From NCBI RefSeq assembly GCF_003813985.1, contig NZ_CP033897.1, positions 1,240,001 through 1,304,000 of the forward strand: DNA of 64,000 bases, written 5' to 3'. The DNA comes from Corynebacterium gerontici. GTDB taxonomy: Bacteria > Actinomycetota > Actinomycetes > Mycobacteriales > Mycobacteriaceae. Shown piece by piece: positions 40,746 to 51,986 of this stretch. Positions within the stretch are counted from its first letter, which is position 1, and the number at the start of each line of letters is the position of its first letter. The notes under the pieces are model-generated. The model searched no databases. It was not told the origin of the DNA and saw only the letters and a list, made by a program, of their open reading frames with translations. Position numbers and translations under genes: made by a program.

Positions 40746-41561
40746 TCAGTGAATCTTGAGGTCGCGCTCCAACGCAATACGCATCGCCTCACGCGGCGGC
40801 TGAACCCCGGTGAACTGTTCGAACTGCCCATAGGCCTGTTCAGCAAGCATCACATAGCCACCCACGAAAGCAGTACCAAGCGCTGAGGCCGCCTGCATCA
40901 ACGGCGTTGGCCAAGGATCATAGATCACATCGAGCACGGGAATCTGCGCGAGCGTCTGGGCAAACGGTGCAACTACTTCTGCGGGAACAGTAGAGACCAG
41001 GACATCCGAGCCTTCCAGCGCGTCTTGGAGCTGATCAAAGGATGAAAATTTCAACTCGACGCCCAAAGCCTCTGCAAGGTCGCCAAATTCCTCACTGCGG
41101 TCGCTACGATTGACAATTGCTACCGATTTCGCTCCCCGCTTCGCCAGCGCATAGAGAGCAGGTCTCGCCGTTCCACCGGCTCCGACAACGCAAGCCCTAG
41201 TGATCGCTTGCGTGCCCATCAGCTCAGCAAGAGCACCCAGCACGCCGTCGATATCAGTGTTATCGGCGTGCCAGCCTTCAGGTGTCCGGAGTAGCGTATT
41301 GGCCGACCCAACCAGGGCTGCACGCTCGCTCACGCTGCTTGCACACTCCAGTGCCGCAAACTTGGCTGGCATGGTGACTGAACAGCCACGAACCTCCGGA
41401 CCGAAAGCCTCCAAGGTCGCTGGCAATCCCTCCGCATCGCATTCCTGGCGCTCGTAGTGCCAATCACGCATGCTGAGAGCCTCATAGCCGGTGTTGTGGA
41501 GCAGCGGCGAACGAGAATGTTCGATTGGCTTTCCCAACACCACCGCGCGGAACTGAGTCAT
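40746..41561 (-). CDS. aroE: Shikimate dehydrogenase (NADP-type)
   Basis: Reduces dehydroshikimate to shikimate. The 271-residue product has the substrate motif EHSRSPLLHN, the catalytic Lys in VTMPAKFAAL, ADNTDIDGV and the nucleotide-binding VVGAGGTARPALYAL with VNRSDRSEE after it. Its ATG overlaps the mltG stop by one base (TGATG). C. glutamicum-type genomes carry more than one AroE paralogue; this copy is in the aro cluster next to mltG. Confidence 0.93.
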   Translation of the reverse strand: MTQFRAVVLGKPIEHSRSPLLHNTGYEALSMRDWHYERQECDAEGLPATLEAFGPEVRGCSVTMPAKFAALECASSVSERAALVGSANTLLRTPEGWHADNTDIDGVLGALAELMGTQAITRACVVGAGGTARPALYALAKRGAKSVAIVNRSDRSEEFGDLAEALGVELKFSSFDQLQDALEGSDVLVSTVPAEVVAPFAQTLAQIPVLDVIYDPWPTPLMQAASALGTAFVGGYVMLAEQAYGQFEQFTGVQPPREAMRIALERDLKIH

Positions 41562-42709
41562 CAGCGGTTGCTGTCCAAAACGCCGTTATCCATGGACTCC
41601 TTGGTGGCCTGCTGGTGATCTTCAAAGGAGTTGCTGAATACCGTGGTGCCGTCCTTATCCACGGTGACAAAGTAGAGCCAATCGCCTTCTGCCGGGTTCT
41701 CCATTGCCTTGATGGCTTCTACGGAGGGGCTGGCAATCGGCGTCGCAGGCAGGCCGTCCTTGGCATACGTGTTCCAAGGAGTTTCACGGGCGCGATCTTC
41801 GTTCGTAGTTGCGACCTCTTGTTCTGAAAGGTCGTAGTTCACGGTTGAGTCAAACTCCAGGCGCTGCGGTTCCGCCAAGCGGTTCAAAATCACGCGCGCC
41901 ACCTTATCGAAGTCCCCCTCCGGTGCCTCGCGCTCGACGAGGGAGGCAGCGGTCACCATCTCATACGGGCTTAGACCGACGGCCTTGGCGCGGTCTTCCA
42001 GATTAGTTTCGGCAAACGTCTGTGCCGAGCGAGTAATCAAATCCTTCATAATCGACTGAGCGTCAGCGTTCGGATCAACAATGTACTGCCCCGGCACAAT
42101 GAGACCTTCGAGCCGGCGAGGATCGTCACCGCGTTCCTTGACCGGCTCCATAGCCCAGCCGGGCACGCCCAGTTCTTCAAGGTTCGCGGTGGCACCAACA
42201 CGCTGCAGCTCTTCAACCTGAATGCACTTCGATTTTCCTTGGGCACAAGAAACCTGAGAAATCATGGAATAGATGCCGTATCGGGTGTCGCCTGCAACCA
42301 CCTTCACGTCCATGAGCGTGGCACCACCTGGGATATCCAGCATCTCAATCTGATTCTCAGGGTTCAGCAGTGATTCTACGGCCGCCTTCGCACTCATTTC
42401 CTGCTGAAGCTTATAAAAACCAGGCTTGAGTTCCGAGGCTTGCTTATTGGCGTAAGCAGCGCTGGCAAAGGTGTCAGCGTCTGCCACGACATGCTTGTCT
42501 TCCAAATCGGGGCCGAGCTCAGACATGGTGGCACCCTCTGGAACTTCCACGAGCACAGTGGTGCCATTGCCCCGCCCTTGATAATCACTGCTATTAGAAC
42601 TCATATGCACACCGATGTAGACGATGGCCGAGACGAGAAGAACTAACGCCGCGATCATCACGGCCAGGCCGCGCTGGCGTCGCTTAACGTACTTCGGTTC
42701 CATGCGCAT
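41561..42709 (-). CDS. mltG: Endolytic murein transglycosylase MltG (YceG-like)
   Basis: Membrane-anchored lytic transglycosylase that cleaves nascent glycan strands, limiting peptidoglycan chain length. The 382-residue product has a short cytosolic basic tail, a single membrane segment (about residues 15-33) and an extracytoplasmic domain. That domain carries the catalytic Glu segment AASLVEREAPEG and DSTVNYDL, PWNTYAKDGLPATPIASP, all typical YceG motifs. Two ATGs two codons apart could start it. Lies between ruvX and aroE. Confidence 0.95.
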   Translation of the reverse strand: MRMEPKYVKRRQRGLAVMIAALVLLVSAIVYIGVHMSSNSSDYQGRGNGTTVLVEVPEGATMSELGPDLEDKHVVADADTFASAAYANKQASELKPGFYKLQQEMSAKAAVESLLNPENQIEMLDIPGGATLMDVKVVAGDTRYGIYSMISQVSCAQGKSKCIQVEELQRVGATANLEELGVPGWAMEPVKERGDDPRRLEGLIVPGQYIVDPNADAQSIMKDLITRSAQTFAETNLEDRAKAVGLSPYEMVTAASLVEREAPEGDFDKVARVILNRLAEPQRLEFDSTVNYDLSEQEVATTNEDRARETPWNTYAKDGLPATPIASPSVEAIKAMENPAEGDWLYFVTVDKDGTTVFSNSFEDHQQATKESMDNGVLDSNR

Positions 42710-42794
42710 CGATCGCAGGCCTTTCTCTCAGGTGCACGAATCCAAGATGCGTGCTGTTAGGTTAAATCTCTAAAATTTTTCTGAACACCAGGGA

Positions 42795-43364
42795 TCAACG
42801 ATTAACGATACCTTTTTTCGGCCCGGGTTTGGGCAACCGTCGTGGTAATACCTTCAAACGTTGATCCAACCAAGACTGCAGAATTTCCACAGCAGCGGCT
42901 TGGTCTATCCGACTGCGAGCGTCTTTCTCTTTGACTCCAGACGTCCGCATGGCTTGGGTGGCTACTACGGTGCTGAGGCGTTCATCCGCTAACTGCACCC
43001 GGCACCGAGGACGCACTCGTTGCTCATTGCGCAATCTTTCTATGCCCCGGGTCAAGCGCCGGGCAATCATGACCGCGTGTTGTGCACTTTGCGAACCCCT
43101 GCCTTTGAGATCGCGCGGTAGCCCCACGACTACTTCAACTACCTCAAGCTCCTCGACCAACGCCAGCAGACGCTCGATGTCAGCACCGTCTTCGTCACGA
43201 AGCCCTGTACGCCGTTGAATTGTCTCAACTGGTGAGGCCATCGTTGCATCACGATTTGATACCGCGACCCCAATTCGAACGCTTCCTACATCGACGCCGA
43301 GTCGGCGACCCGCGCCCGGATCTTGTGCACCTGGCGTGTCTGGTATGGGAAAAGTTTCCATCAT
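42795..43364 (-). CDS. ruvX: Holliday junction resolvase-like protein RuvX (YqgF)
   Basis: YqgF-family RNase H-fold nuclease; proposed Holliday junction resolvase or rRNA-processing nuclease. The 189-residue product has the first catalytic Asp in [18 protein letters not shown], the [16 protein letters not shown] segment, DERLSTVVA and the last Asp near [13 protein letters not shown]. Encoded in the usual alaS-ruvX-mltG order. Confidence 0.94.
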   Translation of the reverse strand: MMETFPIPDTPGAQDPGAGRRLGVDVGSVRIGVAVSNRDATMASPVETIQRRTGLRDEDGADIERLLALVEELEVVEVVVGLPRDLKGRGSQSAQHAVMIARRLTRGIERLRNEQRVRPRCRVQLADERLSTVVATQAMRTSGVKEKDARSRIDQAAAVEILQSWLDQRLKVLPRRLPKPGPKKGIVNR

Positions 43365-43462
43365 CCTTGTTTTTATCAGTGCCTGACGCTGATCTCATCT
43401 CACAACGGGAAAAATACTTCCATCCCGAGAGCAGAGATCAGTCGTCCAAGAAGAACAATGAG

Positions 43463-46138
43463 CTAGGCCTGGAGTTGCTCGCGGATTGCGTTCACGCCTT
43501 GCTCGAAACCACCGATGTCTGAGCCCGAACCTTGAGCCATGTCGGGCTTTCCGCCACCGTTACCGGAGATGTATTGGCCCAACACTCCCGCGAGTTCCTT
43601 GGCGCTGTGTCCGGCCTCTTGTGCCGGCTTCGACGTTGCTACGACGAAAGGCACTCGCCCGCGATCATCCGCCGCTACTAACACGATCACCCCGGCCTCG
43701 TTGCCCAGCTTGGACTTCATCTCCATCGCCAAGGTGCGCAGATCACCAGCCCCGGTACCGTCTGGCAGGCGCTTATGCACGAAGGACAGCCCATCGAGGT
43801 TTTCAGCGGCGGCGAGCAATTCATTCACACCAGACAACAACTGCTTGCGATGCAGTTCAGCGATCGTCTTTTCCGCTTCCTTTAGTTTCTGGGTCAGTGC
43901 CGCGACGCGCTCGGGAACTTCTTCGGGCTTTGCCTTCATCGCGGTCGCCATGCCCTCAACCAACGCGCGTTCCTTTGACAGGTACTGGAAGGAGTCTAGG
44001 CCAGAGTATGCCTCGATGCGGCGAACACCTGAACCCACCGAGGATTCACCAAGAATGGATACCGGGCCGATCTGCGATGAGTGTGCAACGTGGGTGCCAC
44101 CGCAGAGCTCCATAGAGAATGGTCCTCCAATTTCCACGACGCGCACCACGTCGCCGTAGTTTTCACCAAACAGCGCCATCGCTCCCATCGCTTTGGCCTC
44201 CTCCAAGGAGGTTTCGATGGTGTTCACCTTCCAGTCGCTGTCCACGGCCTCGTTGGTGATCTTCTCGATCGCCTCCATTTGCTCGGCATTGAGCCCTTCG
44301 GTGTAGTTGAAGTCAAAACGCAGATAGCCGGGCTTGTTCATGGAACCAGCCTGCACTGCCGTGGGGCCAAGCACTTCGCGCAAGGCCGCGTGAATCAGGT
44401 GCGTGGCCGAGTGCGCCTGGCGCGCGGCGTGACGCCACTTCGGATCAACAATTGCCTCCACGTCCTCGCCCAGGCTGATGCCGCCGCGTTCAACTGTGGC
44501 TTTGTGGACCCACAACTTCTTGCCGATTTTCTGCACGTCGCCGACGTGTAGCAGGCTACTTCCCGCCTGAATCGTGCCGCGATCACCAAGCTGTCCGCCC
44601 GCCTCCGCGTAGAGCGGAGTGACGTCCAGAATGACTTCGACATCTTCACCCTCGGCTGCCTCGGAGACCTGTTCCCCATCGCGGATCAGGCCGATAACCT
44701 TTGCGCTGCTGTTGAGCTCTTCAAAACCGGTGAACTCGGTGGGGTGTTCATCGACGAACTGACGGTAGACGGAGAGGTCCGCATGGCCGTGCTTCTTTGC
44801 TCGCGAATCTGCCTTGGCGCGGGCAATTTGTTCATCCATCAGCGCATTAAAACCGTCTCGATCCACTTCGAGCCCAGCCTCAGCGGCCATTTCCAAAGTG
44901 AGATCCAGAGGGAATCCATAGGTGTCGTGCAGGGTGAATGCCTCAGCACCAGAAAGGGTGGTGCCTCCCTCTTTCTTCACTTGACTTGCAGCTTGCTCGA
45001 ATAGGTGTGTACCCGATTCGAGGGTGCGCAAAAACGCGGTTTCCTCGGCAACTGCTGCCTTGAGAATCCGGTCGCGATTGTCAGCGATTTCGGGGTAGGA
45101 AGGCGTCATCGTGTCCATGATGGTGTTCATGAATAGCTCCATGGTGCGCCCCTTGGCTCCCAGCAGACGGGCGGAGCGGATGATTCGACGCAGCAGTCGG
45201 CGCAAGATATATCCACGACCGACGTTGCCAGGGGTGACGCCGTCGAGCATGATCATCATCGCGGTTCGCGAGTGATCGGCGATGATACGGAATCGAATAT
45301 CGTTGATGCGCTCGGTACTGGGGTCCTCGTAAACAGTGCCAGTGACTTTCTCAGCGGCTTCAATCACCGGACGCAGCAGGTCGGTTTCATACACGTTGTC
45401 AACGCCTTGCAAGATGCAGGCAACGCGCTCAACTCCGAGACCGGTGTCGATATTCTTCTTCGGCAGATCGCCGAGGATTTCAAAATTATCTTTGCCGATA
45501 CCTTCCCCGCGCTCTTTCTCCATGAACACGAGGTTCCAGATCTCCATGTAGCGGTTGTCGTCGGCAACCGGGCCGCCTTCTTTGCCGTATTCGGGACCCC
45601 GGTCGTAATAAATTTCCGAGCAGGGGCCACACGGACCAGGGATGCCCATGGACCAGTAGTTATCGGCCATGCCCAGGCGTTGGATTCTTTCAGCAGGCAC
45701 GCCAATGTGCTGCTCCCAGATCTCCGCCGCCTCATCATCGTCGAGATATACGGTGACCCACAGTCGCTGTGGGTCCAGGCCATAGCCGCCGTCTTCCACG
45801 GAGCCGGTCAGCAGCGTCCAAGCGTGTTCGATAGCGCCCTTTTTAAAGTATTGACCGAAGGAGAAATTGCCCGCCATCTGGAAAAAGGTGTTGTGGCGAG
45901 TGGTGATACCAACTTCTTCGATGTCGAGGGTACGCACGCACTTCTGAATCGAGGTGGCCTTGCCGTTGGGAAACGGTGGGTTCTGCTGGCCCAGGAAGTA
46001 GGGCTTAAACGGCACCATGCCGGCGTTGACGAATAGGAGGTTGGGATCGTCCAGGATCAGGGACGCGCTCGGCACAGCTTCGTGGCCTGCTTTGACGAAG
46101 TGTTGAGTAAAACGTTCCCGAATCTCATGGGTTTGCAC
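43463..46138 (-). CDS. alaS: Alanyl-tRNA synthetase
   Basis: Charges tRNA-Ala. The 891-residue product starts [19 protein letters not shown] and has the class II aminoacylation domain ([15 protein letters not shown]). The editing domain has zinc ligands [11 protein letters not shown] and [13 protein letters not shown], and a C-terminal oligomerisation domain ends it. The start is a GTG at 46138 with only a weak ribosome binding site. Confidence 0.98.
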   Translation of the reverse strand: MQTHEIRERFTQHFVKAGHEAVPSASLILDDPNLLFVNAGMVPFKPYFLGQQNPPFPNGKATSIQKCVRTLDIEEVGITTRHNTFFQMAGNFSFGQYFKKGAIEHAWTLLTGSVEDGGYGLDPQRLWVTVYLDDDEAAEIWEQHIGVPAERIQRLGMADNYWSMGIPGPCGPCSEIYYDRGPEYGKEGGPVADDNRYMEIWNLVFMEKERGEGIGKDNFEILGDLPKKNIDTGLGVERVACILQGVDNVYETDLLRPVIEAAEKVTGTVYEDPSTERINDIRFRIIADHSRTAMMIMLDGVTPGNVGRGYILRRLLRRIIRSARLLGAKGRTMELFMNTIMDTMTPSYPEIADNRDRILKAAVAEETAFLRTLESGTHLFEQAASQVKKEGGTTLSGAEAFTLHDTYGFPLDLTLEMAAEAGLEVDRDGFNALMDEQIARAKADSRAKKHGHADLSVYRQFVDEHPTEFTGFEELNSSAKVIGLIRDGEQVSEAAEGEDVEVILDVTPLYAEAGGQLGDRGTIQAGSSLLHVGDVQKIGKKLWVHKATVERGGISLGEDVEAIVDPKWRHAARQAHSATHLIHAALREVLGPTAVQAGSMNKPGYLRFDFNYTEGLNAEQMEAIEKITNEAVDSDWKVNTIETSLEEAKAMGAMALFGENYGDVVRVVEIGGPFSMELCGGTHVAHSSQIGPVSILGESSVGSGVRRIEAYSGLDSFQYLSKERALVEGMATAMKAKPEEVPERVAALTQKLKEAEKTIAELHRKQLLSGVNELLAAAENLDGLSFVHKRLPDGTGAGDLRTLAMEMKSKLGNEAGVIVLVAADDRGRVPFVVATSKPAQEAGHSAKELAGVLGQYISGNGGGKPDMAQGSGSDIGGFEQGVNAIREQLQA

Positions 46139-46236
46139 TGGGTATAGCCTCGTTTGCTTTCGATCTTTAGGAATTTTGTGTCAAGTTCGCACTGTAGCGA
46201 AGAATCATTGCAGTACTCTACCGTAGAATCATCGCC

Positions 46237-47562
46237 CTACTGTCCCCGGATGATGGCTTTCAGCCTTGGCCAGAGTTGAGCTATTCGACGTTCATCGCCG
46301 TGTTCACTCGGCCTGTAATACGCGACTTGTTCGAGCCCTTCGGGCAGATATTGCTGGCGCACCACGCCGTTTGGATCATCGTGCGGATAGACGTATCCCA
46401 CCGCATTGCCCATCGCTTTTGCACCCTCGTAATGCCCATCACGCAAGTGCGCTGGCACCGTGCCTGTGCGACCCCGTTGTACGTCGGCAAGCGCGGCGTC
46501 TATGGCAGCGATGACGGCGTTGGATTTCGGTGCGCTGGCGAGGTGAATGGTTGCCTGTGCAAGGTTGATTCGTGCTTCGGGCATGCCGATGAGTTGCACC
46601 GCTTGCGCCGCCGCCACCGCCACTTGCAAAGCTGTTGGATCGGCCATGCCGACGTCCTCGCTGGCATGTATCACAAGTCTTCGTGCCAGAAAACGAGGAT
46701 CTTCTCCCGCATCAATCATCCGCGCCAAGTAGTGTAAGGCGGCGTCGACGTCTGAACCTCTTATGGATTTGATCCAGGCACTGGTGATGTCATAGTGCTG
46801 GTCCCCATCTTTGTCGTAGCGGACAACGGCGCGATCAATATTGTTACTCACCGTTTCGGCGTCCAATATCCCGCCATCGGCGACGGCCTCAGCTGCTGCT
46901 TCCAGATACGTCAGGGAGCGCCGGGCATCGCCGCCGGCGAGCCGAATGAGCAGGCTCATGGCCTCTTCATCAACGTCGATCCGGTCAGCGAGTCCACGTT
47001 CCGAGCTCACGGCTCTGCGGAGCACTTCGGCTATGTCGTTGTCATCTAGGGATCGCAGTTGCAGCACGAGAGATCGCGATAGCAGCGGTGCGACTACGGA
47101 AAAACTGGGGTTCTCGGTTGTGGCGGCGACCAACAGCACTATACGGTTTTCTACCGCAGCCAACAGTGCGTCCTGCTGTGTTTTAGAGAAGCGGTGCACC
47201 TCGTCAATGAACAACACAGTTTTTTCGCCATGGATCAGGCGCTTGCGGGCTTCGTCGATGACTGCGCGAACTTCCTTCACACCCGAGTTCAGCGCCGAGA
47301 GCCCCACAAAGTGATGTCCGGTGGCAACGCTAATCAGGGAAGCAAGCGTGGTCTTACCGGTACCGGGCGGCCCGTACAGGATGACCGACGCATCACCTGA
47401 ACCTTCAATCAATCTGCGCAGCGGCTTTCCCTCTGCGAGCAGATGTTGCTGACCTTGCACTTCTTGCAGCTTGCGCGGGCGCATACGCGCGGCCAACGGT
47501 GCGTGGGCGTCGGCATCGAGCGCATCGGGTTGCTCACCCGGAGTACTGAACAGGCTTTCCAC
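46237..47562 (-). CDS. rarA: Replication-associated recombination protein RarA (MgsA-like AAA+ ATPase)
   Basis: Clamp-loader-like AAA+ ATPase acting at stalled forks. The 441-residue product contains [20 protein letters not shown], Walker [12 protein letters not shown], Walker [20 protein letters not shown], sensor 1 [10 protein letters not shown] and the C-terminal MgsA tetramerisation region ([17 protein letters not shown]). The GTG start overlaps the stop of the upstream phosphotransferase-like gene (TAGTG), so the two are translationally coupled. Confidence 0.95.
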   Translation of the reverse strand: MESLFSTPGEQPDALDADAHAPLAARMRPRKLQEVQGQQHLLAEGKPLRRLIEGSGDASVILYGPPGTGKTTLASLISVATGHHFVGLSALNSGVKEVRAVIDEARKRLIHGEKTVLFIDEVHRFSKTQQDALLAAVENRIVLLVAATTENPSFSVVAPLLSRSLVLQLRSLDDNDIAEVLRRAVSSERGLADRIDVDEEAMSLLIRLAGGDARRSLTYLEAAAEAVADGGILDAETVSNNIDRAVVRYDKDGDQHYDITSAWIKSIRGSDVDAALHYLARMIDAGEDPRFLARRLVIHASEDVGMADPTALQVAVAAAQAVQLIGMPEARINLAQATIHLASAPKSNAVIAAIDAALADVQRGRTGTVPAHLRDGHYEGAKAMGNAVGYVYPHDDPNGVVRQQYLPEGLEQVAYYRPSEHGDERRIAQLWPRLKAIIRGQ

Positions 47563-48806
47563 TAGCTTGTGCGCAGCTTTTCGACGATCTGCGTTGCAAA
47601 ATCAGCAACGACGGGGAAGCGATAATCCGCATTCCGCCGTGCGAAGCGCTGAATGGCCTCGAACGTTTCGTGCAAATCTTGGCGCACCAACCGGGGTGCC
47701 GCTTCATCGTCAATGGCAATCTGCAGAATATTCACGCCGTTTTCTTCGACGATCTCCATCACGCGCTCGATGCTGAGCGCGTGGATGCCCTGTTCCTCGG
47801 CGACGTCGAAAAGCGTGCCGAAGGCCGAGGTCATAGCACCTACATGCATCATGGCAAGGCTCGAGAAAGCCCAGCCCACCAATGCGATGAGGATTCGCGC
47901 CTGTAAACGCTCCGAGTTGCGGACGTTGGGCCACAGCGCACCAACCTCCTCCACCCACGCTTCCACCAGGGCATCCGCCTCGTCATCTGAGATTGGTCTG
48001 GAACTTAGGAATTGTGGGAAACCCGAAATCACGCAGGCCAAGTCGAAAGTGACATCGCGGAAGCCTGCCCATTCATAGTCCAGGAAATGGGTATTTTCGG
48101 AAACGATGATGTTGTCCGGCGATAAGTCAAAAGGCGTAAAAGCACGGTGTTGTCCACGGTGCAAACGGCGCTTGGACTCCAACGCCATGGCCTCCACTAC
48201 CTCAGGAACACGAATCCCGGCGTCTTCCACAAGACGCATACCAACTTCGATGGAGATACTCAGCAGATGCTCGCGAAAACGATGCATCGCCTGAATTTCA
48301 GGGTGCTTTTGCAACATCCTGTGCAGAAGAATGTCGAAGTGCCCTTCCTTAGTCGCGGTACCCGCGTGCATTTTTCCCAGTGACTCTCCGAGGTTGCGGA
48401 GGATTTCCATCCGGACTGGTTCCTTTGCCGTCTCCAGCAAATCCGCGAAAGTATCACCGTCTCCGGAGTCTGAGAGCACCATCATGTGCGCATCAACGTC
48501 GTAGGCCAACATTACAGGACCCGGCCGCACTTCCGGGCTCAACGAGGTGGTGAATTGATAGGCAACAACTTCACGCAGAAACATTGAAGTATCAGCCAAG
48601 TCTCCGCTGTTGGGGACATGCTTAATAACCACAGAACGCGCTTGCAAAAATGGAGAGGGAGCGACCTTGGCACGAAGCACTACCGCACTTCCTGAACCAT
48701 CCAGGCGGCTAATCTCTTTGAGCTGCTGACTGCCACCGAGCCTCTTGCTGAGCAAGTCCTCAGCGGTAGCAACGATGGTGTCAAGCTGCGATTGTTCGAT
48801 ATCCAC
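47562..48806 (-). CDS. Aminoglycoside-phosphotransferase-like (APH-fold) protein
   Basis: A 414-residue protein resembling the APH/choline kinase superfamily; substrate unknown. Visible parts: an N-lobe VVIKHV Lys candidate (about residue 65), the catalytic-loop equivalent [13 protein letters not shown] and the metal-binding Asp segment [21 protein letters not shown], in the order expected of an APH kinase. The residue usually His before the catalytic Asp (HxD) is not His here (PFD), so activity should not be assumed. It is coupled to rarA downstream and follows aspS, a position conserved in corynebacteria. Confidence 0.72.
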   Translation of the reverse strand: MDIEQSQLDTIVATAEDLLSKRLGGSQQLKEISRLDGSGSAVVLRAKVAPSPFLQARSVVIKHVPNSGDLADTSMFLREVVAYQFTTSLSPEVRPGPVMLAYDVDAHMMVLSDSGDGDTFADLLETAKEPVRMEILRNLGESLGKMHAGTATKEGHFDILLHRMLQKHPEIQAMHRFREHLLSISIEVGMRLVEDAGIRVPEVVEAMALESKRRLHRGQHRAFTPFDLSPDNIIVSENTHFLDYEWAGFRDVTFDLACVISGFPQFLSSRPISDDEADALVEAWVEEVGALWPNVRNSERLQARILIALVGWAFSSLAMMHVGAMTSAFGTLFDVAEEQGIHALSIERVMEIVEENGVNILQIAIDDEAAPRLVRQDLHETFEAIQRFARRNADYRFPVVADFATQIVEKLRTS

Positions 48807-48939
48807 GCGGATACTCCATCTCCCTCGTAGAGCTGCTCAAGCGCTGCGAGTTTCAGCGCTCCTGCACACCGAATCTCGGCACGCAGCTATTCGCGCCCTG
48901 CTGACCTCTCTGGAAGAGCGCGCGCGGTGCTACCCGCAC

Positions 48940-48969
48940 AACGGGGCGCATACGCGCCCCGTTTCGTTT
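48940..48969 (+). terminator. GC-rich hairpin between aspS and the APH-like gene
   Basis: A perfect 10-bp inverted repeat, AACGGGGCGC with its complement (48940-48949 with 48954-48963), has a 4-nt loop. The T-rich flank (TCGTTTA) is on the plus side, although the neighbouring genes are on the minus strand. It may stop antisense transcription or act only as a structured spacer. Confidence 0.5.
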
Positions 48970-49024
48970 ACATTAGCCAAGCCTATCATCCGAAGGTGAT
49001 AGACCCGGCTGTGGGAACTTAATC

Positions 49025-50815
49025 CTAAGCTTCTTGCTTCTTCTTCGGATTGAAGTCCACGCCGGTCTCGCGTCGCTGTTCCAACGGAATTGGCGCGGGG
49101 GCATCCGTGAGCGGATCAACACCGCCGCCCGACTTCGGGAAGGCGATCACGTCACGGATGGAATCGAAGCCACCCAAAAGCGAGACGATGCGATCCCAGC
49201 CAAACGCGATACCGCCGTGTGGCGGCGCGCCGAATGCGAAGGCCTCCAGCAAGAACCCGAACTTCTCTTGAGCCTCTTCCTCGCTGATGCCCATCACATT
49301 GAAAACGCGTTCCTGCACGTCTTTTTGATGGATACGGATCGAACCGCCACCGATCTCGTTGCCGTTACAGACAATGTCGTAGGCGTAAGCGGTGGCCTCG
49401 CCCGGCTGCTCGTCGAAGTGGTCCATCCACTCGGGCTTGGGCGAAGTAAAGGCGTGGTGCACGGCAGTCCACTTGGAGTTGCCCAGAGCCACATCGCCGG
49501 AAGCGGTGGCGTCAGCAGCAGGCTCAAACAGCGGAGCGTCTACAACCCAGGTAAACGCCCAATCGCCTTCCTTGATCAAACCAAGCTTGTTGGCGATTTC
49601 GCCGCGGGCAGCGCCTAGCAGCGCGCGGGAACTCTTGGTTTCACCCGCAGCGAAGAAGATGCAGTCGCCATTCTTCGCGCCAACGTGCTCGGCAATGTCT
49701 GCGCGCTCTTGGTCGGTGATGTTCTTTGCCACCGGGCCGGAGAGCTCGCCATCTTCACCAACGAGGATGTAGGCCAGCCCCTTGGCACCGCGCTGCTTTG
49801 CCCACTCCTGCCAAGCGTCGAGCTGGCGGCGCGGTTGCGAAGCTCCGCCTTCCATAACGACGGCGCCTACGTACTCGTTTTGGAACACGCGGAATGTGGT
49901 GTCTTTGAAAAATTCGGTGCACTCGGTGATCTCGATGTCGAAGCGCAGATCCGGCTTGTCGGAACCATACTTCCTCATGGCCTCAGCGTAGGTCATTCGC
50001 GGAATGGGGGTTTGAATCTCGTAGCCGATGAGCTTCCACAGCTCGACTAAAATCTCCTCGGCCAGAGCGATCACGTCGTCCTGGTCCACAAAGCTCATCT
50101 CGACGTCAAGCTGCGTGAATTCGGGCTGGCGATCGGCGCGGAAGTCCTCATCGCGGTAGCAGCGAGCGATCTGGTAGTAGCGCTCCATCCCGGCGACCAT
50201 CAAGAGCTGCTTGAACAGCTGCGGCGACTGCGGTAGCGCATACCAGCTACCCGGCTTCAGGCGCGCCGGCACCAGGAAGTCGCGCGCACCCTCCGGGGTG
50301 GAACGGGTCAAGGTGGGGGTTTCGATTTCTACGAACTCGTGCTTGTCCAACACGCGGCGCGCCGCTTGGTTCGCCCGCGAGCGAAGGCGCAGGGCGTTGC
50401 CCTGAGACTGGCGGCGCAGGTCCAGGTAGCGGTAGCGAAGGCGAGCCTCCTCACCGACTTCACCGGACTGCGAAGGATCGTCGATCTGGAACGGCAGCGC
50501 CGCCGACTCATTGAGTACCTCGAGTTCTGTGGCGTTTACTTCAATCTCGCCGGAAGCCAGGTTCGGGTTCTCGCTTCCCTCAGGCCGGGGCTCAACAATG
50601 CCGGTGACTTTCACACAAAATTCGCTGCGCAGATGGTGAGCGCGCTCGGCTACTGCCGAGTCACGAAACACGACCTGTGCCACGCCAGATGCATCACGCA
50701 GATCAATGAAGATCACGCCACCGTGGTCTCGGCGGCGAGCCACCCATCCTGTCAGCGTGACGGTTTGTCCCGCCGCCTCTTTGCGGAGGTCACCTGCATA
50801 ATCTGTGCGCAGCAC
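49025..50815 (-). CDS. aspS: Aspartyl-tRNA synthetase
   Basis: Class II synthetase charging tRNA-Asp; many actinobacterial forms also charge tRNA-Asn for later amidation, which cannot be decided here. The 596-residue product has the N-terminal OB-fold anticodon domain ([23 protein letters not shown]), motif 2 [24 protein letters not shown], the GAD insertion, and motif 3 [17 protein letters not shown]. The start GTG (50815) gives [10 protein letters not shown], matching the family. Confidence 0.98.
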   Translation of the reverse strand: MLRTDYAGDLRKEAAGQTVTLTGWVARRRDHGGVIFIDLRDASGVAQVVFRDSAVAERAHHLRSEFCVKVTGIVEPRPEGSENPNLASGEIEVNATELEVLNESAALPFQIDDPSQSGEVGEEARLRYRYLDLRRQSQGNALRLRSRANQAARRVLDKHEFVEIETPTLTRSTPEGARDFLVPARLKPGSWYALPQSPQLFKQLLMVAGMERYYQIARCYRDEDFRADRQPEFTQLDVEMSFVDQDDVIALAEEILVELWKLIGYEIQTPIPRMTYAEAMRKYGSDKPDLRFDIEITECTEFFKDTTFRVFQNEYVGAVVMEGGASQPRRQLDAWQEWAKQRGAKGLAYILVGEDGELSGPVAKNITDQERADIAEHVGAKNGDCIFFAAGETKSSRALLGAARGEIANKLGLIKEGDWAFTWVVDAPLFEPAADATASGDVALGNSKWTAVHHAFTSPKPEWMDHFDEQPGEATAYAYDIVCNGNEIGGGSIRIHQKDVQERVFNVMGISEEEAQEKFGFLLEAFAFGAPPHGGIAFGWDRIVSLLGGFDSIRDVIAFPKSGGGVDPLTDAPAPIPLEQRRETGVDFNPKKKQEA

Positions 50816-51061
50816 TGAGCACCAATTCCTTCCATACGTACAGTGTTAAACGTAGTTTTTGTTTGCGGCGATGCTTCACCGTTTTCACTTTGCATTGCAA
50901 GCTCAGGCCAAAGACCCGTGCCGGTACAAGGCATACTGAGCCATGTATCTTACTCTCATGTTGTGCCCTGCGCCCGAATGCAGGTGCTCCGCGGCCCGGG
51001 ACGTGCGTGATATCCCTTCTGGTTTGGGACTTTACTGCGGTTAATATGGCATGATCTACGC

Positions 51062-51937
51062 ATGACCTTTCGCGGTGGAATAGAAAAGCCGGAAAACCTC
51101 GCACGCACCGGCGGTAATGGCGGAAAGATTGCCGCAGGCGGTGGTATCGGCACACTGCTGCTGGTTGGACTCTTTTTGCTCATGGGAGGCGACCCCGCAC
51201 AATTGGGCGGGCTCGTCGGTGGTGAGCAACAGCCTCAGAGTCAGAATAGCTCGGGCACCTTGGAGCATTGCCAAACATCGGATGATGCCAACAAGTATGC
51301 CGATTGCCGCGTCGAATTCACCGCGCTCTCCCTGAACCAAGTTTGGTCCACGCAGCTTCCGGATCAGGCGAATCTGAACTACACCAAACCCGGGCTCACC
51401 GTGTTTAACAGCAGCACAAGCACTGGCTGTGGAACTGCGTCCTCAGCCACAGGTCCGTTCTATTGCCCAGTGGATCATACGGCTTATTTTGATGTGAGCT
51501 TCTTTGATCAGCTCCAAAAATATGGGGGCGAAAATACTCCCTTCGCCCAGGAGTACATCGTCGCTCACGAATTCGGTCACCACATTCAAAGCATCGAAGG
51601 CACTCTGGGCCTCTCCGACTACAACGATCCAGGCCCAAACTCGAATGCTGTGAAGATCGAACTGCAGGCTGACTGCTACGCGGGCGTCTGGGGGCACTTT
51701 GCAGATAAGGGCGAAGACGCCTTCCTCGAGCCAATCACCGAGCAACAGGTCCAGAATGCTATTGATGCGGCTCGTGCCGTCGGCGACGACAACATCCAGA
51801 GCAAGGCCGGCCGCAATGTCAACCCAGAATCTTTCACGCACGGCTCCTCTCAACAACGTCAGGAGGCCTTCTTAAGCGGGTATCGATCAGGGAAAATGGC
51901 CAGCTGTGACTATCTCCAGCGTGGCGTATACAGCTAG
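51062..51937 (+). CDS. Neutral zinc metallopeptidase, YpfJ family
   Basis: A 291-residue probable membrane-anchored protease. Residues about 1-28 are polar, a Gly-rich hydrophobic segment (about 29-42) can act as signal anchor, and the rest is extracytoplasmic. It contains the zinc motif HEFGHH (His169, Glu170, His173) with a downstream KIELQADCYAG segment supplying the third ligand. Several cysteines (about 70, 82, 123, 135) could form disulphides. Function and substrate are not known for this family. It is divergent from aspS; TAATAT about 17 nt upstream of the ATG is a possible -10. Confidence 0.9.
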   Translation: MTFRGGIEKPENLARTGGNGGKIAAGGGIGTLLLVGLFLLMGGDPAQLGGLVGGEQQPQSQNSSGTLEHCQTSDDANKYADCRVEFTALSLNQVWSTQLPDQANLNYTKPGLTVFNSSTSTGCGTASSATGPFYCPVDHTAYFDVSFFDQLQKYGGENTPFAQEYIVAHEFGHHIQSIEGTLGLSDYNDPGPNSNAVKIELQADCYAGVWGHFADKGEDAFLEPITEQQVQNAIDAARAVGDDNIQSKAGRNVNPESFTHGSSQQRQEAFLSGYRSGKMASCDYLQRGVYS

Positions 51938-51986
51938 CAGGACGATGACTGCCGGCAGGTCAATCAAACAATGAAGTGCGAAGCTT

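Noticed and set aside
46139-46236. T-box or leader peptide upstream of alaS
   Set aside because: This gap is upstream of alaS but has no T-box core, specifier stem or short Ala-rich frame.
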